This document shows, one piece after another, positions 41,749 through 50,745 of a DNA stretch of 64,000 nt (positions are counted from its first letter, which is position 1; each line of letters begins with the position of its first letter). The translations under genes were made by a program, and so were the position numbers. The notes below the pieces were generated by a model. It had not been told where the DNA came from. It did no database searches and saw nothing but the letters and a program-made list of their open reading frames with translations. Location: positions 372,001 to 436,000 of the forward strand of contig NZ_JADBEJ010000008.1 of NCBI RefSeq assembly GCF_014873915.1. Direction: 5' to 3'. This DNA comes from Amycolatopsis roodepoortensis (lineage in GTDB: Bacteria > Actinomycetota > Actinomycetes > Mycobacteriales > Pseudonocardiaceae).

Positions 41749-43296
41749 ATGACCGAGCAGGGCACGGTGCCGCTTCAGGCGGCCTCGGAATCCGACGAGC
41801 AGGCATTGCTCCAGCGTCTCCGTGATGGGGAGGACGCCGCCTTCGGGGAGCTTTTCGAACTTCACGCCGCCGCCGTGCGCCGGCTGGCCCGCAGCCTGGC
41901 CGCCGACCGGTCGGAGGCGGAGGACATCACGGCCGAGACCTTCTTCCGGGTGCTTCAGGCGTTGCGCCGGGGCGCGGGACCGCGGGACTACGTCCGGGCG
42001 TATCTGCTGACGGTGGCTCGCCGGGTCTCGTGGGAGTGGCACGGCGCGCGCCGTGACGTGCCGGTGAGCGACGACGAGTTGACCTTCCGGGCCGGGGCCG
42101 GCGCGGACACGCATGCCCGCACGGCCGAACATTCGCTGATCACGACGGCGTTCACGAGTCTGCCGGAGCGGTGGCGTTCGGTGTTGTGGCAGACCGAGGT
42201 CGAAGGCGAGCAGCCGGCGATGGTCGCGCCGCATTTCGGGTTGAGCGCGAACGCGACGGCGGCGCTGGCCCGTCGCGCGCGGCAGGGGCTGCGGGCGGCA
42301 TACCTCCAGGCGCATCTGTCGGTGAACCGCGGGCCGGATTCGTGCCGGGCCGTGGTGGAGAAGCTGGGCGGGTTCACCGCGGGCAGCGTCACCGGGGCCG
42401 AGGCCCGCCGGATCAAGACCCACCTGATCGGGTGCCAGTCCTGCCGGGCGACGCACGACGAGCTGCGTGACGTCTGTTCTTCGCTGCGGGCGCACGCCGG
42501 TGTCGTCGCCTTGCTGGTGCCGGCGGCCGCCGGCGCGCACGCGAGCGGGGCGCTGTCCGGGCTCGCCGCGTCGGTCAAGGGACTTCTGCTGGGCTCGAAG
42601 GTGAAGGTGGGCCTGGCGGTGGCGTCGACGGCCGCCGCGGGCGCGGTCGGGATCGTCGCCGGTCCGGCCGTGTTCGGCACCGACGTGACGCACACCGTCG
42701 GCCTGTCCGGGGGTGGCCAGCCGGAGCTGGCGCTGCTGCCGGCGCAGGTCGCGCCGCCCACCGACGGTAAGCCGGTGGAGCTCCCGCCGCAGCGGATCGC
42801 CGAGGACCGGATGCACGGCAAGGGCGACCGGCCCGCCGTGACCGGGCAGGGCACGGGCGCGGAACTCGGGGTCTCCGACCTGCCGAGCCTGCCGGGGGTG
42901 GGCACGCCGGGGAAGAACGTGGGCGCCGGTGACGGCGGCGCCGAGAACGTCGAGCAGCCTCCGGCCGAGCAGAACCCGACGCAGGAGGAGACCGCGCCGC
43001 GGAACGAGGTCCCGGAACCGGGCACCGGCTCGAACCAGACCACCTCGAAACGAGACGACATCCCGCCGGCGGAGTCGCTGGGCCCGACGTCCACGACGAC
43101 GCCTCGTGACGAGACGGATCCGTCGAACACACCGGAGTCGACGACCGACCCGGAAGGGTCCACTTCGCCGGAGACCGGCACCCCCGAGAGCGAGACCGGG
43201 ACCCCGTCCGGCGAGCCGTCGAAAGACGAGCCGAGCCCGGTCGAGCCGACTTCCCACTATCCGGAACCGGGTGTCGACTACCCGACGTGCCCATAA
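41749..43296 (+). CDS. Membrane-anchored ECF sigma factor with fused zinc-finger and extracellular tail
   Basis: About 515 residues. Sigma region 2 occupies residues 20-90 (FGELFELHAAAVRRLARSLA, SEAEDITAETFFRVLQAL) and region 4 about 125-185 (TSLPERWRSVLWQTEVEGEQ). A zinc-binding anti-sigma-like motif HLIGCQSC follows near residue 225. A hydrophobic helix near 280-305 (VGLAVASTAAAGAVGIVAG) leads to a 200-residue Pro/Thr/Ser/Glu-rich extracellular tail. Sigma factor, inhibitor-like finger and membrane sensor are thus one chain. ATG 41749 follows GAGGAGG; GTG 41737 is possible. Activation would need release from the membrane, an inference. Confidence 0.85.
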   Translation: MTEQGTVPLQAASESDEQALLQRLRDGEDAAFGELFELHAAAVRRLARSLAADRSEAEDITAETFFRVLQALRRGAGPRDYVRAYLLTVARRVSWEWHGARRDVPVSDDELTFRAGAGADTHARTAEHSLITTAFTSLPERWRSVLWQTEVEGEQPAMVAPHFGLSANATAALARRARQGLRAAYLQAHLSVNRGPDSCRAVVEKLGGFTAGSVTGAEARRIKTHLIGCQSCRATHDELRDVCSSLRAHAGVVALLVPAAAGAHASGALSGLAASVKGLLLGSKVKVGLAVASTAAAGAVGIVAGPAVFGTDVTHTVGLSGGGQPELALLPAQVAPPTDGKPVELPPQRIAEDRMHGKGDRPAVTGQGTGAELGVSDLPSLPGVGTPGKNVGAGDGGAENVEQPPAEQNPTQEETAPRNEVPEPGTGSNQTTSKRDDIPPAESLGPTSTTTPRDETDPSNTPESTTDPEGSTSPETGTPESETGTPSGEPSKDEPSPVEPTSHYPEPGVDYPTCP

Positions 43297-43401
43297 CGCC
43301 CGAGCGGGCATATCGCCTTCGAACTCTCGCGAATCCGGCTCCCGTCACGGTACGGTGGAGCTCGCTCACGACGAGCGAGCGGCCGCGCGGGAGGCGACTG
43401 A

Positions 43402-43842
43402 ATGAACCGGCTGGTGCACGGCGAGGACGGCCGTGACTGGGTGGTCCGAGCCCAGATGGAATGGCGTGCTCCCGCGACAGCGGACGATTTCGAGCACGAT
43501 GTGGCGGGCAGCTACGGCCCGGGTATCGCGATGATCGCCGTGACGGCGCTGCTCGCGATCGTGCTCATCATGTGGACCCCCGCCGACGTGAGAATCCCGT
43601 CCTGGGTTCCGCTGGCGCTCCTGCTGGTCGCGTTGTTCTTCCCGTTGCGGTGGATCCTGCGCCGCCCGTGGACCGTCGTCGCCGAGACCGAGGGCGACCT
43701 GGCGGGCGACCGGCCCTCGGAGCGCTGGGTGGGCACCATCCGCGGCATGTTCACCGTGCGCGGCGAGGTCTCGAAGATCTCCAAGACCATCCAGAAGCAC
43801 TCGCTGCCGGATTTCGACGGCCCGTTGCACCCGGTGGAGTAG
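43402..43842 (+). CDS. DUF983-domain membrane protein
   Basis: 146 residues. A soluble N-terminus (DWVVRAQMEWRAPATADDFE) precedes two transmembrane helices (MIAVTALLAIVLIMW and LALLLVALFFPLRWIL) and a cytosolic tail with GTIRGMFTVRGEVSKISK. It fits the actinobacterial DUF983 group. The function is unknown. GGGAGG lies before the ATG. The Fpg gene follows after 32 bp with its own -10-like hexamer. Confidence 0.75.
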   Translation: MNRLVHGEDGRDWVVRAQMEWRAPATADDFEHDVAGSYGPGIAMIAVTALLAIVLIMWTPADVRIPSWVPLALLLVALFFPLRWILRRPWTVVAETEGDLAGDRPSERWVGTIRGMFTVRGEVSKISKTIQKHSLPDFDGPLHPVE

Positions 43843-43874
43843 TCGCGGCGGCCTGAACGCGCGAGACTGGGGCC

Positions 43875-44738
43875 ATGCCCGAGTTACCCGAGGTCGAAGC
43901 GCTCGCTCACCACCTGCGTGAACACGCGGTGGGCAAGACGGTCTTCCGTGTCGACGTGGCGTCCCTCAGCGTGCTGAAGACGGCGACACCGCCATGGACG
44001 GAGCTGCACGGCCGCGAGGTCACCGGTGCCGGGCGCTTCGGCAAGCATCTCGATCTCGTCGTCGGTGAGCTCCACCTGGTCGTCCACCTGGCGCGGGCGG
44101 GCTGGCTGCGCTGGTCCGACGCGTTGGCGCCGGCACCGCTCAAACCGGGCAAGGGGCCGATCTCGCTGCGCGTCCACCTCGACGCGGCCGCCGGGCCCGG
44201 CTTCGATCTCACCGAAGCCGGGACGAAGAAGGGGCTGGCGGTCTGGATCGTGCGTGATCCGGAGAAGGAGGTCGCCAGTATCGCGCGCCTCGGGCCGGAC
44301 GCGCTTTCGCTGGACCGCACGGGTCTCGAGAAGTTGTTCGCCGGGCGCACCGAACGGCTGAAGACGGCGCTCACCGATCAGTCGCTGATCGCGGGGATCG
44401 GCAACGCCTACTCCGACGAGATCATGCACATGGCGAAGCTTTCTCCTTACGCCACAACCGGAAAGCTGTCCGAAGGGGCGCTCGACGGGCTCTACGAAGC
44501 CATCAGCGCCGTGCTGACCAGTGCCGTCACGCGGTCGGTCGGCCAGTCGGCGGCCCGGCTCAAGGGCGAGAAGCGGTCCGGGCTGCGGGTGCACGCGCGC
44601 ACCGGGCTGCCGTGCCCGGTCTGCGGCGACACGATCCGCGAGATCTCGTTCGCGGACAAGTCCTTCCAGTACTGCCCGACCTGCCAGACCGGTGGGAAGC
44701 CGTTGGCCGACCGGAGAATGTCGCGACTGCTCAAGTGA
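43875..44738 (+). CDS. Fpg/Nei-family DNA glycosylase
   Basis: 287 residues. The N-terminal catalytic MPELPEVEALAHHL provides Pro2 (nucleophile) and Glu3; Lys in KTVFRVDV and the H2TH region (LTDQSLIAGIGNAYSDEIMH) follow. The C-terminal zinc finger is CPVCGDTI ... YCPTCQTGGK with the Arg-containing end ADRRMSRLLK. It removes oxidised bases from DNA and nicks the abasic site. The fit is closer to actinobacterial Fpg/Nei-like paralogs than to canonical MutM, since the spacing of the mid-protein loop differs. GAGACT sits 6 nt before the ATG. Confidence 0.92.
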   Translation: MPELPEVEALAHHLREHAVGKTVFRVDVASLSVLKTATPPWTELHGREVTGAGRFGKHLDLVVGELHLVVHLARAGWLRWSDALAPAPLKPGKGPISLRVHLDAAAGPGFDLTEAGTKKGLAVWIVRDPEKEVASIARLGPDALSLDRTGLEKLFAGRTERLKTALTDQSLIAGIGNAYSDEIMHMAKLSPYATTGKLSEGALDGLYEAISAVLTSAVTRSVGQSAARLKGEKRSGLRVHARTGLPCPVCGDTIREISFADKSFQYCPTCQTGGKPLADRRMSRLLK

Positions 44739-44751
44739 CCCGCCAATCCGG

Positions 44752-45867
44752 TCAGCACAGGGCGGCCATCACCGCGGGCATCGGCGGCTTCGGCACCCGC
44801 TGCCCGCCGTGCACGTCCGCGGCGAGGTCGTACACGTTCAGCGCGAGCACGATCTGCTTCGAGCCGTCCGCATTGCTCATCGAGACGCTGAAGAACCCCG
44901 GCCCGGCACCGGTGTTGCCCCAGAACGTCTTCACGCCGTCGCCGCATTTCACGTCGAGCGTCTCGATCCCGGCCCCGTAGGCGCCGCCATCCTCGTTCGG
45001 CACGAGCCGTTTGAGCTCCGCCTGTTGCTCGGGCGGCAGGAGCCGTCCTGCCAGCAACGCGCGGTGGAACGTCGCGAGGTCGTCGACGGTCGACACCATC
45101 GCGCCCGCGGTCCAGTCGTACGAGGGACTGAACACCGTCATGTCCTCGCCGCGCATGTCGTAGCCGTGCAGATGCGGACCGCGCAGGAACGGCGACCACA
45201 GCGGGAAGTACGTCCGCCCGAGGCCGAGCGGATCGAGGATCCGCCGCTGGATCTCCTCGCGGACGTCGTTACGGGTGACCTTCTCGATCACCTTGCCCAG
45301 CAACAGATATCCGGTGTTCGAGTACTTCACGCCGGTGCCCGGCGCGAACGAGGGCCGGTCGATCAGCGACCGCCGGATCACCTCCGACGGCGTGATGATG
45401 TGCGCCCGGTTCCCCTCGACGAGGTACGGGTCGAAGAAGTGCTTGTCCAGGGGGTCGTGCACGCCGGAAGTGTGGTTCAGCAGCATGCGCAGCGTGATCT
45501 TCTCGGGCTCGTAGCCCGGCCCGCGTACGACACCGGGCAGCCTGTGCTCCACCGGATCGTCGAGCGAAAGCGCGCCTTCGCCCGCCAGTTGCAGCACCAC
45601 CGTGGCGACGAACGCCTTGGTGTTGCTGGCGATCCGGAACCGGTGGTGCGGCCCCGCGGGTTCGCGCGTGGCCTGGTTCGCGTATCCGGCGCCGAAGCGC
45701 GAGACCGCCTCACCGGTCCGGACCTGGACGACCGCTCCCGGGAATCCCCCTTCGCCGACCAGATCGCCGACCGCCGCGCGCACCGGATCCCCGGCCGCGA
45801 CCGACGTCCCGCTCGCCAGCAGTACCCCCGCCAGCACCCCCGCCGCGAGTTTCCCCGATCCGCGCAT
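44752..45867 (-). CDS. Secreted serine hydrolase (class C beta-lactamase / D-Ala-D-Ala peptidase fold)
   Basis: 371 residues. A signal peptide (MRGSGKLAAGVLAGVLLASG) is followed by the active-site SNTK (Ser81, Lys84) and the second motif KYSNTGYLLLGKV; the third box near HGYDMRG/GWGNTGA-like region is less canonical. Family members are DD-peptidases, esterases or beta-lactamases. ATG 45867 is chosen because GGGGGAGGAA lies 5 nt upstream; a longer frame to 45969 has no signals. It converges with the Fpg gene, 13 bp apart. Confidence 0.85.
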   Translation of the reverse strand: MRGSGKLAAGVLAGVLLASGTSVAAGDPVRAAVGDLVGEGGFPGAVVQVRTGEAVSRFGAGYANQATREPAGPHHRFRIASNTKAFVATVVLQLAGEGALSLDDPVEHRLPGVVRGPGYEPEKITLRMLLNHTSGVHDPLDKHFFDPYLVEGNRAHIITPSEVIRRSLIDRPSFAPGTGVKYSNTGYLLLGKVIEKVTRNDVREEIQRRILDPLGLGRTYFPLWSPFLRGPHLHGYDMRGEDMTVFSPSYDWTAGAMVSTVDDLATFHRALLAGRLLPPEQQAELKRLVPNEDGGAYGAGIETLDVKCGDGVKTFWGNTGAGPGFFSVSMSNADGSKQIVLALNVYDLAADVHGGQRVPKPPMPAVMAALC

Positions 45868-46009
45868 TGTGTTCCTCCCCCGGAAGCGATTGCCTGCGCA
45901 CAGTCTTCTCCGTGCGACGGGGAGTGACCATGGGGACAACGCCCGGGTCTTGGGTAGGGTCGGCCCCACCCTCAGTTGTCACAACTCAACGGAAAGTGGG
46001 GAGCAGACC

Positions 46010-47332
46010 TTGCACCCGGTTGGTCGAGCGCAGAGCATGGACGCCGTGTCCGGGCTCGAAATCGCGCAGATCATCCCCTGGGGTGTGGCGCTGTTGCTCG
46101 CGATCCTCGTCGTCGTCCTCCTGATCAAGCTGAGGCGTCCCGCGAGCATCGTCGAGAACGCGGTGCTGCAGGCCGTCCACCGGATGTCGAAGGCGACACC
46201 GGATCTCCGCGAGGGCCTCGACGAGCAGGTCGCCGACAAGATCACCAGCCAGCTGCTGGAGATGCTCGACTGCGTCGCCGTCGGCATCACCGACAGCGAA
46301 GGCACGCTGCTGTCCTGGGACGGCGAGGCCAACGACCACTACGTCGACCTCGTCGACGCCATCGGCAACGCGATCCGCAAGCACCGGCGCGAGGTCGTCG
46401 CGCACGACAAGATGCCGTGCAACCACCGCGGCACCTGCCGGATGCGGACGGCGGTGATCGTGCCGCTGATCGTCGAGGGCGAGACCGAGGCCGCGCTGCT
46501 GGTCGTCGGGCGCACGCGCGGGCGGCTGGTGCAGATGGCCGACGCGGTCGCGCAGTTCGTCTGCACGCAGTTCGAGCTGGCGCGCCTGGACGAATCGAAG
46601 AACCAGCTGCAGCAGGCGGAGATCAAGGCGCTGCGCGCGCAGATCTCGCCGCACTTCGTCTACAACGCGCTGAACACCATCTCGTCGCTGATCCGGACGG
46701 ACCCGGAGGAAGCGCGAGAGCTGCTTCAGGACTTCGCGGACTTCACGCGCTACTCGTTCCGGACGTCGGGCATGTTCACCTCGCTCGCCGAGGAACTGCG
46801 GAACATCGACCGGTACCTGACCATCGAGAACGCCCGTTTCGGCGGACGGCTCGAAGTGCGGATGAAGATCGCGCCCGAGGTGCTTTCGGTGGTCGTCCCG
46901 TTCCTGATCATCCAGCCGCTGGTGGAGAACGCCGTCAAACACGGGCTCGCGTCGAAGCCCTCGGGCGGTTGTGTCACGGTGATCGCCGAGGACTACGGCG
47001 CCGAAGCGCTGATCAGCGTCGAAGACGACGGCATCGGCATGGAGCCCGCCAAGCTCGCGGATCTTCGCAGCCAGCACCGCACGGGCGCGCACGTCGGGCT
47101 CGGCAACATCAACCAGCGGATGCAGCAGGTGTTCGGCCGCGACTACGCGCTCATGGTCGAGACGGCGCCCGGCGCCGGGATGAAGGTGACCCTGCGGGTG
47201 CCGAAGTTCATGCCCGGCGTGCGGCCGAATCTGCCGGACTTCTCCGCCGACAGCGCGAGCGTCCCGCCTCAGGGCGGCCCGAACGAGTCCAGCGGGGTGA
47301 GCGGTTCGCGCAGCGGCGTGCTGCCGTCGTGA
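46010..47332 (+). CDS. LytS/BtsS-like sensor histidine kinase
   Basis: About 440 residues from TTG 46010 (GGGGAG at 45998-46003); ATG 46037 is the alternative. One N-terminal helix (IIPWGVALLLAILVVVLLI) is followed by a GAF-like domain with a Cys-His cluster CNHRGTCRMR, then the His_kinase motif ALRAQISPHFVYNALNTISS with the phospho-acceptor His, and HATPase motifs (IIQPLVENAVKHGL, DDGIGM, GLGNINQRM). LytS-class kinases pair with LytTR regulators. The matching regulator is at 49900, with SppA and a GH16 gene in between. Linkage to the acetate-type symporters suggests a carboxylate-sensing role. Confidence 0.88.
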   Translation: MHPVGRAQSMDAVSGLEIAQIIPWGVALLLAILVVVLLIKLRRPASIVENAVLQAVHRMSKATPDLREGLDEQVADKITSQLLEMLDCVAVGITDSEGTLLSWDGEANDHYVDLVDAIGNAIRKHRREVVAHDKMPCNHRGTCRMRTAVIVPLIVEGETEAALLVVGRTRGRLVQMADAVAQFVCTQFELARLDESKNQLQQAEIKALRAQISPHFVYNALNTISSLIRTDPEEARELLQDFADFTRYSFRTSGMFTSLAEELRNIDRYLTIENARFGGRLEVRMKIAPEVLSVVVPFLIIQPLVENAVKHGLASKPSGGCVTVIAEDYGAEALISVEDDGIGMEPAKLADLRSQHRTGAHVGLGNINQRMQQVFGRDYALMVETAPGAGMKVTLRVPKFMPGVRPNLPDFSADSASVPPQGGPNESSGVSGSRSGVLPS

Positions 47333-47351
47333 ACGTCGGTAACCTGGCGGT

Positions 47352-48197
47352 ATGAGCGTTGCGGACAAGCTGACCTCCCGTCTCCCGATGATCGGCGATC
47401 GGGGTGAACGCAAGGACGTCGTCGCCGTGGTGAAGCTGCACGGGGTGATCACGCCGACCCCGTCGCCGCTGGCCAGGGGGACGATCAACCTCGCCGCCGT
47501 CGAATCGGCGCTGACGCGCGCGTTCGGGCACGAGCGGCTGAAGGCCGTCGCGCTGCAGATCAACTCGCCGGGTGGCGCGCCGACGCAGTCGGGCCTGGTC
47601 GCCGAGCGGATCCGTCAGCTCGCCGACGAGAAGAACGTGCCGGTACTGGCCTTCGCCGAGGACGTCGCCGCGTCCGGCGGGTACTGGCTGGCCTGCGCCG
47701 CCGACGAGATCTACGCGCACCGGACGTCGATGGTCGGCTCCATCGGCGTGATCAGCGGCGGCTTCGGGTTCACCGGCCTGCTGGAGCGGTTCGGCATCGA
47801 GCGGCGGCTGCACACCGCGGGGGCGAACAAGTCCCGGCTCGACCCGTTCAGCCCGGAGAAGCCGGAAGACGTCGAGTGGCTGAAGAAGATGCACGGCCAG
47901 CTCCACGAACTGTTCGTCGACTGGGTCACCGAACGCCGGGGAGACCGGCTGTCCGGCTCCGAGGACCTGTTCACCGGGGACGTCTGGCTGGGCGCCCGCG
48001 CGGTCGAGCTCGGTCTCGTCGACGGCGTGGGCAGCCTCCGCCAGGTGATCACCGAGCGGTACCCGGACGCCGAGATCGCGATCGCCGAACCGAAGAAGCC
48101 GCTGCTGGCGCGGCTCGGCATCGGCGCCCCCGCCGCGGCGAGCGCGCTGCTGGACGCCGTCCAGACCAAGGCCGCCTGGAGCCGCTTCGGCCTCTGA
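47352..48197 (+). CDS. sppA: S49-family peptidase (SppA-like)
   Basis: 281 residues. Ser nucleophile in AFAEDVAASGGYWLACAADE and the general-base Lys in TAGANKSRLDPFSP match the Ser/Lys dyad of signal peptide peptidase A. LQINSPGGAPTQSG is the usual oxyanion/substrate loop. There is no N-terminal transmembrane helix, unlike many SppA proteins, so it is cytosolic or membrane-associated. It degrades leftover signal peptides or aids membrane quality control. TAACCT ends 6 nt before the ATG, giving a possible separate leaderless start between kinase and glucanase. Confidence 0.9.
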   Translation: MSVADKLTSRLPMIGDRGERKDVVAVVKLHGVITPTPSPLARGTINLAAVESALTRAFGHERLKAVALQINSPGGAPTQSGLVAERIRQLADEKNVPVLAFAEDVAASGGYWLACAADEIYAHRTSMVGSIGVISGGFGFTGLLERFGIERRLHTAGANKSRLDPFSPEKPEDVEWLKKMHGQLHELFVDWVTERRGDRLSGSEDLFTGDVWLGARAVELGLVDGVGSLRQVITERYPDAEIAIAEPKKPLLARLGIGAPAAASALLDAVQTKAAWSRFGL

Positions 48198-48209
48198 TCT
48201 GCGTGCGAT

Positions 48210-48241
48210 GAACGGCCCGGTCCTCGTGGATCGGGCCGTTC
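48210..48241. terminator. Hairpin after sppA
   Basis: Perfect 10-bp outer arms (GAACGGCCCG at 48210-48219, complement at 48232-48241), 13 nt after the sppA stop. Confidence 0.65.
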
Positions 48242-48323
48242 TTCGCGTTCGGGCCAGGTCGGATTCACCCGAACGGTGGTAGGCGGAAGTGGTTCAGACC
48301 AGGTCTCATATCGGACATACCGC

Positions 48324-48344
48324 TTTGTTGTGAACGGCAACAAA
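48324..48344. promoter_or_regulatory. Inverted repeat upstream of the GH16 gene
   Basis: TTTGTTG (48324-48330) and CAACAAA (48338-48344) flank a 7-nt spacer, 27 bp before ATG 48372. It is a likely operator for a carbohydrate-responsive repressor; no such repressor gene is adjacent. Confidence 0.4.
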
Positions 48345-48371
48345 CCTCGACAGCGTTGACGAGGAGGTCCG

Positions 48372-49763
48372 ATGTCCGTTAATCGTTCCCGTTGGAAGAT
48401 CGCGCTCGCCGCCACCGCCGGCGCGGCTCTGATCACCGTCCCCCTCACCCTGCCCGCTTCCGCCGCCGTCCCGCCCCCGCCGTCCGGCTGGACCACCGTG
48501 TTCACCGACGACTTCACCGGCGCCGCGGGCTCGCTCCCGTCGAGCGCGAACTGGATCATCGACACCGGCCACGGCTACCCCGGCGGCCCGGGCAACTGGG
48601 GCACCGGCGAGATCCAGAACTACACGGCGAACCCGGCGAACCTCGCCCAGGACGGCTCCGGGAACCTCCGGATCACGCCCCTGCGTGACGGCGCGGGCAA
48701 CTGGACCTCGGCGCGGATCGAGACGCAGCGCACGAACTTCAAACCACCGGCCGGTGGCGCGCTGCGGATCGAAGGCCGCATCCAGATGCCGAACGTCACC
48801 GGCGCCGCGGCGCTCGGCTACTGGCCCGCGTTCTGGGCGCTGGGCTCGCCGTATCGCGGCAACTACTGGAACTGGCCCGCCGTCGGCGAGTTCGACATCA
48901 TGGAGAACGTCAACGGGATCAACACGGTCTGGGGCGTGCTGCACTGCGGCGTCAACCCCGGCGGCCCGTGCAACGAGACCACCGGACTGGTCGGCAGCCG
49001 CACCTGCCCCGGCGCCAGCTGCCAGAGCGCCTTCCACACCTACACCTTCGAATGGGACACGAGCGTCAGCCCCAACGTGTTCCGGTGGTTCGTGGACGGG
49101 CAGCAATTCCATTCGGTCAGCCAGAACCAGGTCGACGCCACGACGTGGGCCAACATGACGAACCACGCGGGCTACTTCGTCCTGCTGAACGTCGCCATCG
49201 GCGGCGCGTTCCCGAACAACAACTCCGGCACCACGACGCCGGGACCGGGGATCGTGCCCGGACACCCGATGCTCGTCGACTACGTCACCGTCCTGACCCG
49301 CGGCGGCGGCACGACCCCCACCACGCCCACGACCACGAACAACCCCGGCGGTGGTAGCGCGTACAGCACGATCCAGGCGGAGTCGTACAGCCAGTCGGCC
49401 GGGATCGCCAAACAGGCCACGTCCGATTCCGGCGGCGGGCAGAACATCGGCCCCGCGGGCAACGGTGACTGGGCGTTGTATCCGGGCATCGACTTCGGGA
49501 CACAGACCGGCAGGCAGTTCCAGGCGCGCGTCGCGTCCGGAGCGGCGGGCGGCGTGAGCGGACTCGTCGAAGTCCGGCTCGGCAGCCGGTCCAACCCGCC
49601 CGTCGGCAGCTTCGCCGTCGCGAACACCGGCGGCTGGCAGAGCTGGCGGACCATCCCGGCGAATATCAGCGGCGTCACCGGGAAACACGACGTCTACCTG
49701 ACCTTCACGAGCGGACAGCCCGCCGATTTCGTGAGCGTCAACTGGTTCACCTTCACGCCGTGA
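48372..49763 (+). CDS. Secreted GH16 beta-glucanase with C-terminal CBM6
   Basis: 463 residues. A signal peptide ends near LPASA at about residue 33. The GH16 domain carries the catalytic ExDxxE as GEFDIMENV (Glu173 and Glu178), with WPAFWALGSPYRGNYWNWP upstream and TYTFEWDTS and RWFVDGQQFHS downstream. A Thr/Pro/Gly linker (residues about 310-325) leads to a CBM6-like beta-sandwich (IQAESYSQSAGIAKQAT to VDVYLTFTS-like end). It likely hydrolyses laminarin or other beta-1,3-glucans outside the cell. A GAGGAGG site precedes the ATG. A canonical terminator follows. Confidence 0.93.
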   Translation: MSVNRSRWKIALAATAGAALITVPLTLPASAAVPPPPSGWTTVFTDDFTGAAGSLPSSANWIIDTGHGYPGGPGNWGTGEIQNYTANPANLAQDGSGNLRITPLRDGAGNWTSARIETQRTNFKPPAGGALRIEGRIQMPNVTGAAALGYWPAFWALGSPYRGNYWNWPAVGEFDIMENVNGINTVWGVLHCGVNPGGPCNETTGLVGSRTCPGASCQSAFHTYTFEWDTSVSPNVFRWFVDGQQFHSVSQNQVDATTWANMTNHAGYFVLLNVAIGGAFPNNNSGTTTPGPGIVPGHPMLVDYVTVLTRGGGTTPTTPTTTNNPGGGSAYSTIQAESYSQSAGIAKQATSDSGGGQNIGPAGNGDWALYPGIDFGTQTGRQFQARVASGAAGGVSGLVEVRLGSRSNPPVGSFAVANTGGWQSWRTIPANISGVTGKHDVYLTFTSGQPADFVSVNWFTFTP

Positions 49764-49810
49764 AGGGATAGGTGTGGCACGGCGAGGCGGTTCGTGTCAC
49801 CGGAAAAGAT

Positions 49811-49853
49811 GACGGCACCGGTCACCCCAGGCGCGGGGGTGGGCGGTGCCGTC
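49811..49853 (+). terminator. Intrinsic terminator with U-tract
   Basis: Arms GACGGCACCG (49811-49820) and CGGTGCCGTC (49844-49853) enclose an inner CACCCC/GGGGTG stem and are followed by CTTTTC. It is the most canonical terminator in the window, 48 nt after the GH16 stop. Confidence 0.8.
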
Positions 49854-49899
49854 CTTTTCGTTCGACTTTCGTGAAGCGGGCTGGACAAGGAACCCGGCA

Positions 49900-50745
49900 A
49901 TGGGCAGGATGCGTCTCACTGTGAGTGCTCACGATGACACCCGGAAGCTCATCGTCCTGGCGGTGGACGATGAGCCCAAAGGGCTAGACGAACTCGTCCA
50001 CTGTCTCCGCAACAGCCCGCACGTCGCCCTGGTCTACCCGGCGATCGACGCTTCGGAGGCGCTGCGCCTGCTGTCCGCGGACGATCCGAGGCTGGCCGAC
50101 CGCAAGTCCCGCGGCCTGCCGATCGTGGACGCGGTGTTCGCCGACATCGACATGCCCGGCCTGTCCGGGATGGAGATGTCGCGGGTGTTCGCCGCGCTGC
50201 GCCCGTCGCCGGCGCTGGTCTTCGTGACCGGGCACGCGGAAGAGGCCGTCAACGCCTTCGACCTCGGCGCGCTCGACTACGTGCTCAAGCCGTACCAGCA
50301 GGATCGCCTCGACCGGGCCATCACGCGCGTGATGGACAAGCTCGCCGCCAACGCCGCGCCGAAGTTCGGCGCGGAAGGCGGGCTGGGACAGGTCAAGAAC
50401 GACGACGAGGTCATCCCCGTCGAGCTCGCGGGCACCACGAAGCTCATCCCGCGGTCTTCGGTCCGCTGGGTCGAGGCGCAGGGCGACTACGCCCGGCTGT
50501 TCACCACCGACGGCAGCCACCTGGTCCGCATCCCGCTCGCCCAGCTGGAAGAACGCTGGGAGAAGGCGGGTTTCGTCCGTATCCACCGGTCGTTCCTGGT
50601 CTCCCTGCCGCTGATCACCGAACTGCGCATGGGGCAGGGCGGCTATCAGGTCGTGATCGGTAACGAGGAGAAGGTGCTGCCGGTGAGCCGCCGCCACACG
50701 CGCGCCCTCAAGGACAGGCTGGTCGGCGCCAACCGGTCGACGTGA
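49900..50745 (+). CDS. LytTR-type response regulator
   Basis: About 281 residues. The receiver domain has VLAVDDEPKGLDELV, phospho-acceptor Asp in DAVFADIDMPGLSGMEM, VTGH and LKPYQQDR. The LytTR DNA-binding domain begins near residue 175 (GTTKLIPRSSVRWVEAQGDY, FVRIHRSFLVSLPLI). It is the expected partner of the kinase at 46010. ATG 49900 with AAGGA 8 nt upstream is used; ATG 49909 and GTG 49921 are alternatives. It overlaps the next gene by 4 nt, so it is expressed with the symporter group. Confidence 0.9.
   Translation: MGRMRLTVSAHDDTRKLIVLAVDDEPKGLDELVHCLRNSPHVALVYPAIDASEALRLLSADDPRLADRKSRGLPIVDAVFADIDMPGLSGMEMSRVFAALRPSPALVFVTGHAEEAVNAFDLGALDYVLKPYQQDRLDRAITRVMDKLAANAAPKFGAEGGLGQVKNDDEVIPVELAGTTKLIPRSSVRWVEAQGDYARLFTTDGSHLVRIPLAQLEERWEKAGFVRIHRSFLVSLPLITELRMGQGGYQVVIGNEEKVLPVSRRHTRALKDRLVGANRST

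Noticed and set aside
48285-48310. AGACCAGGTCT-like palindrome upstream of the GH16 gene
   Set aside because: It is short and lies beside the better 7+7 repeat at 48324-48344; no independent support.
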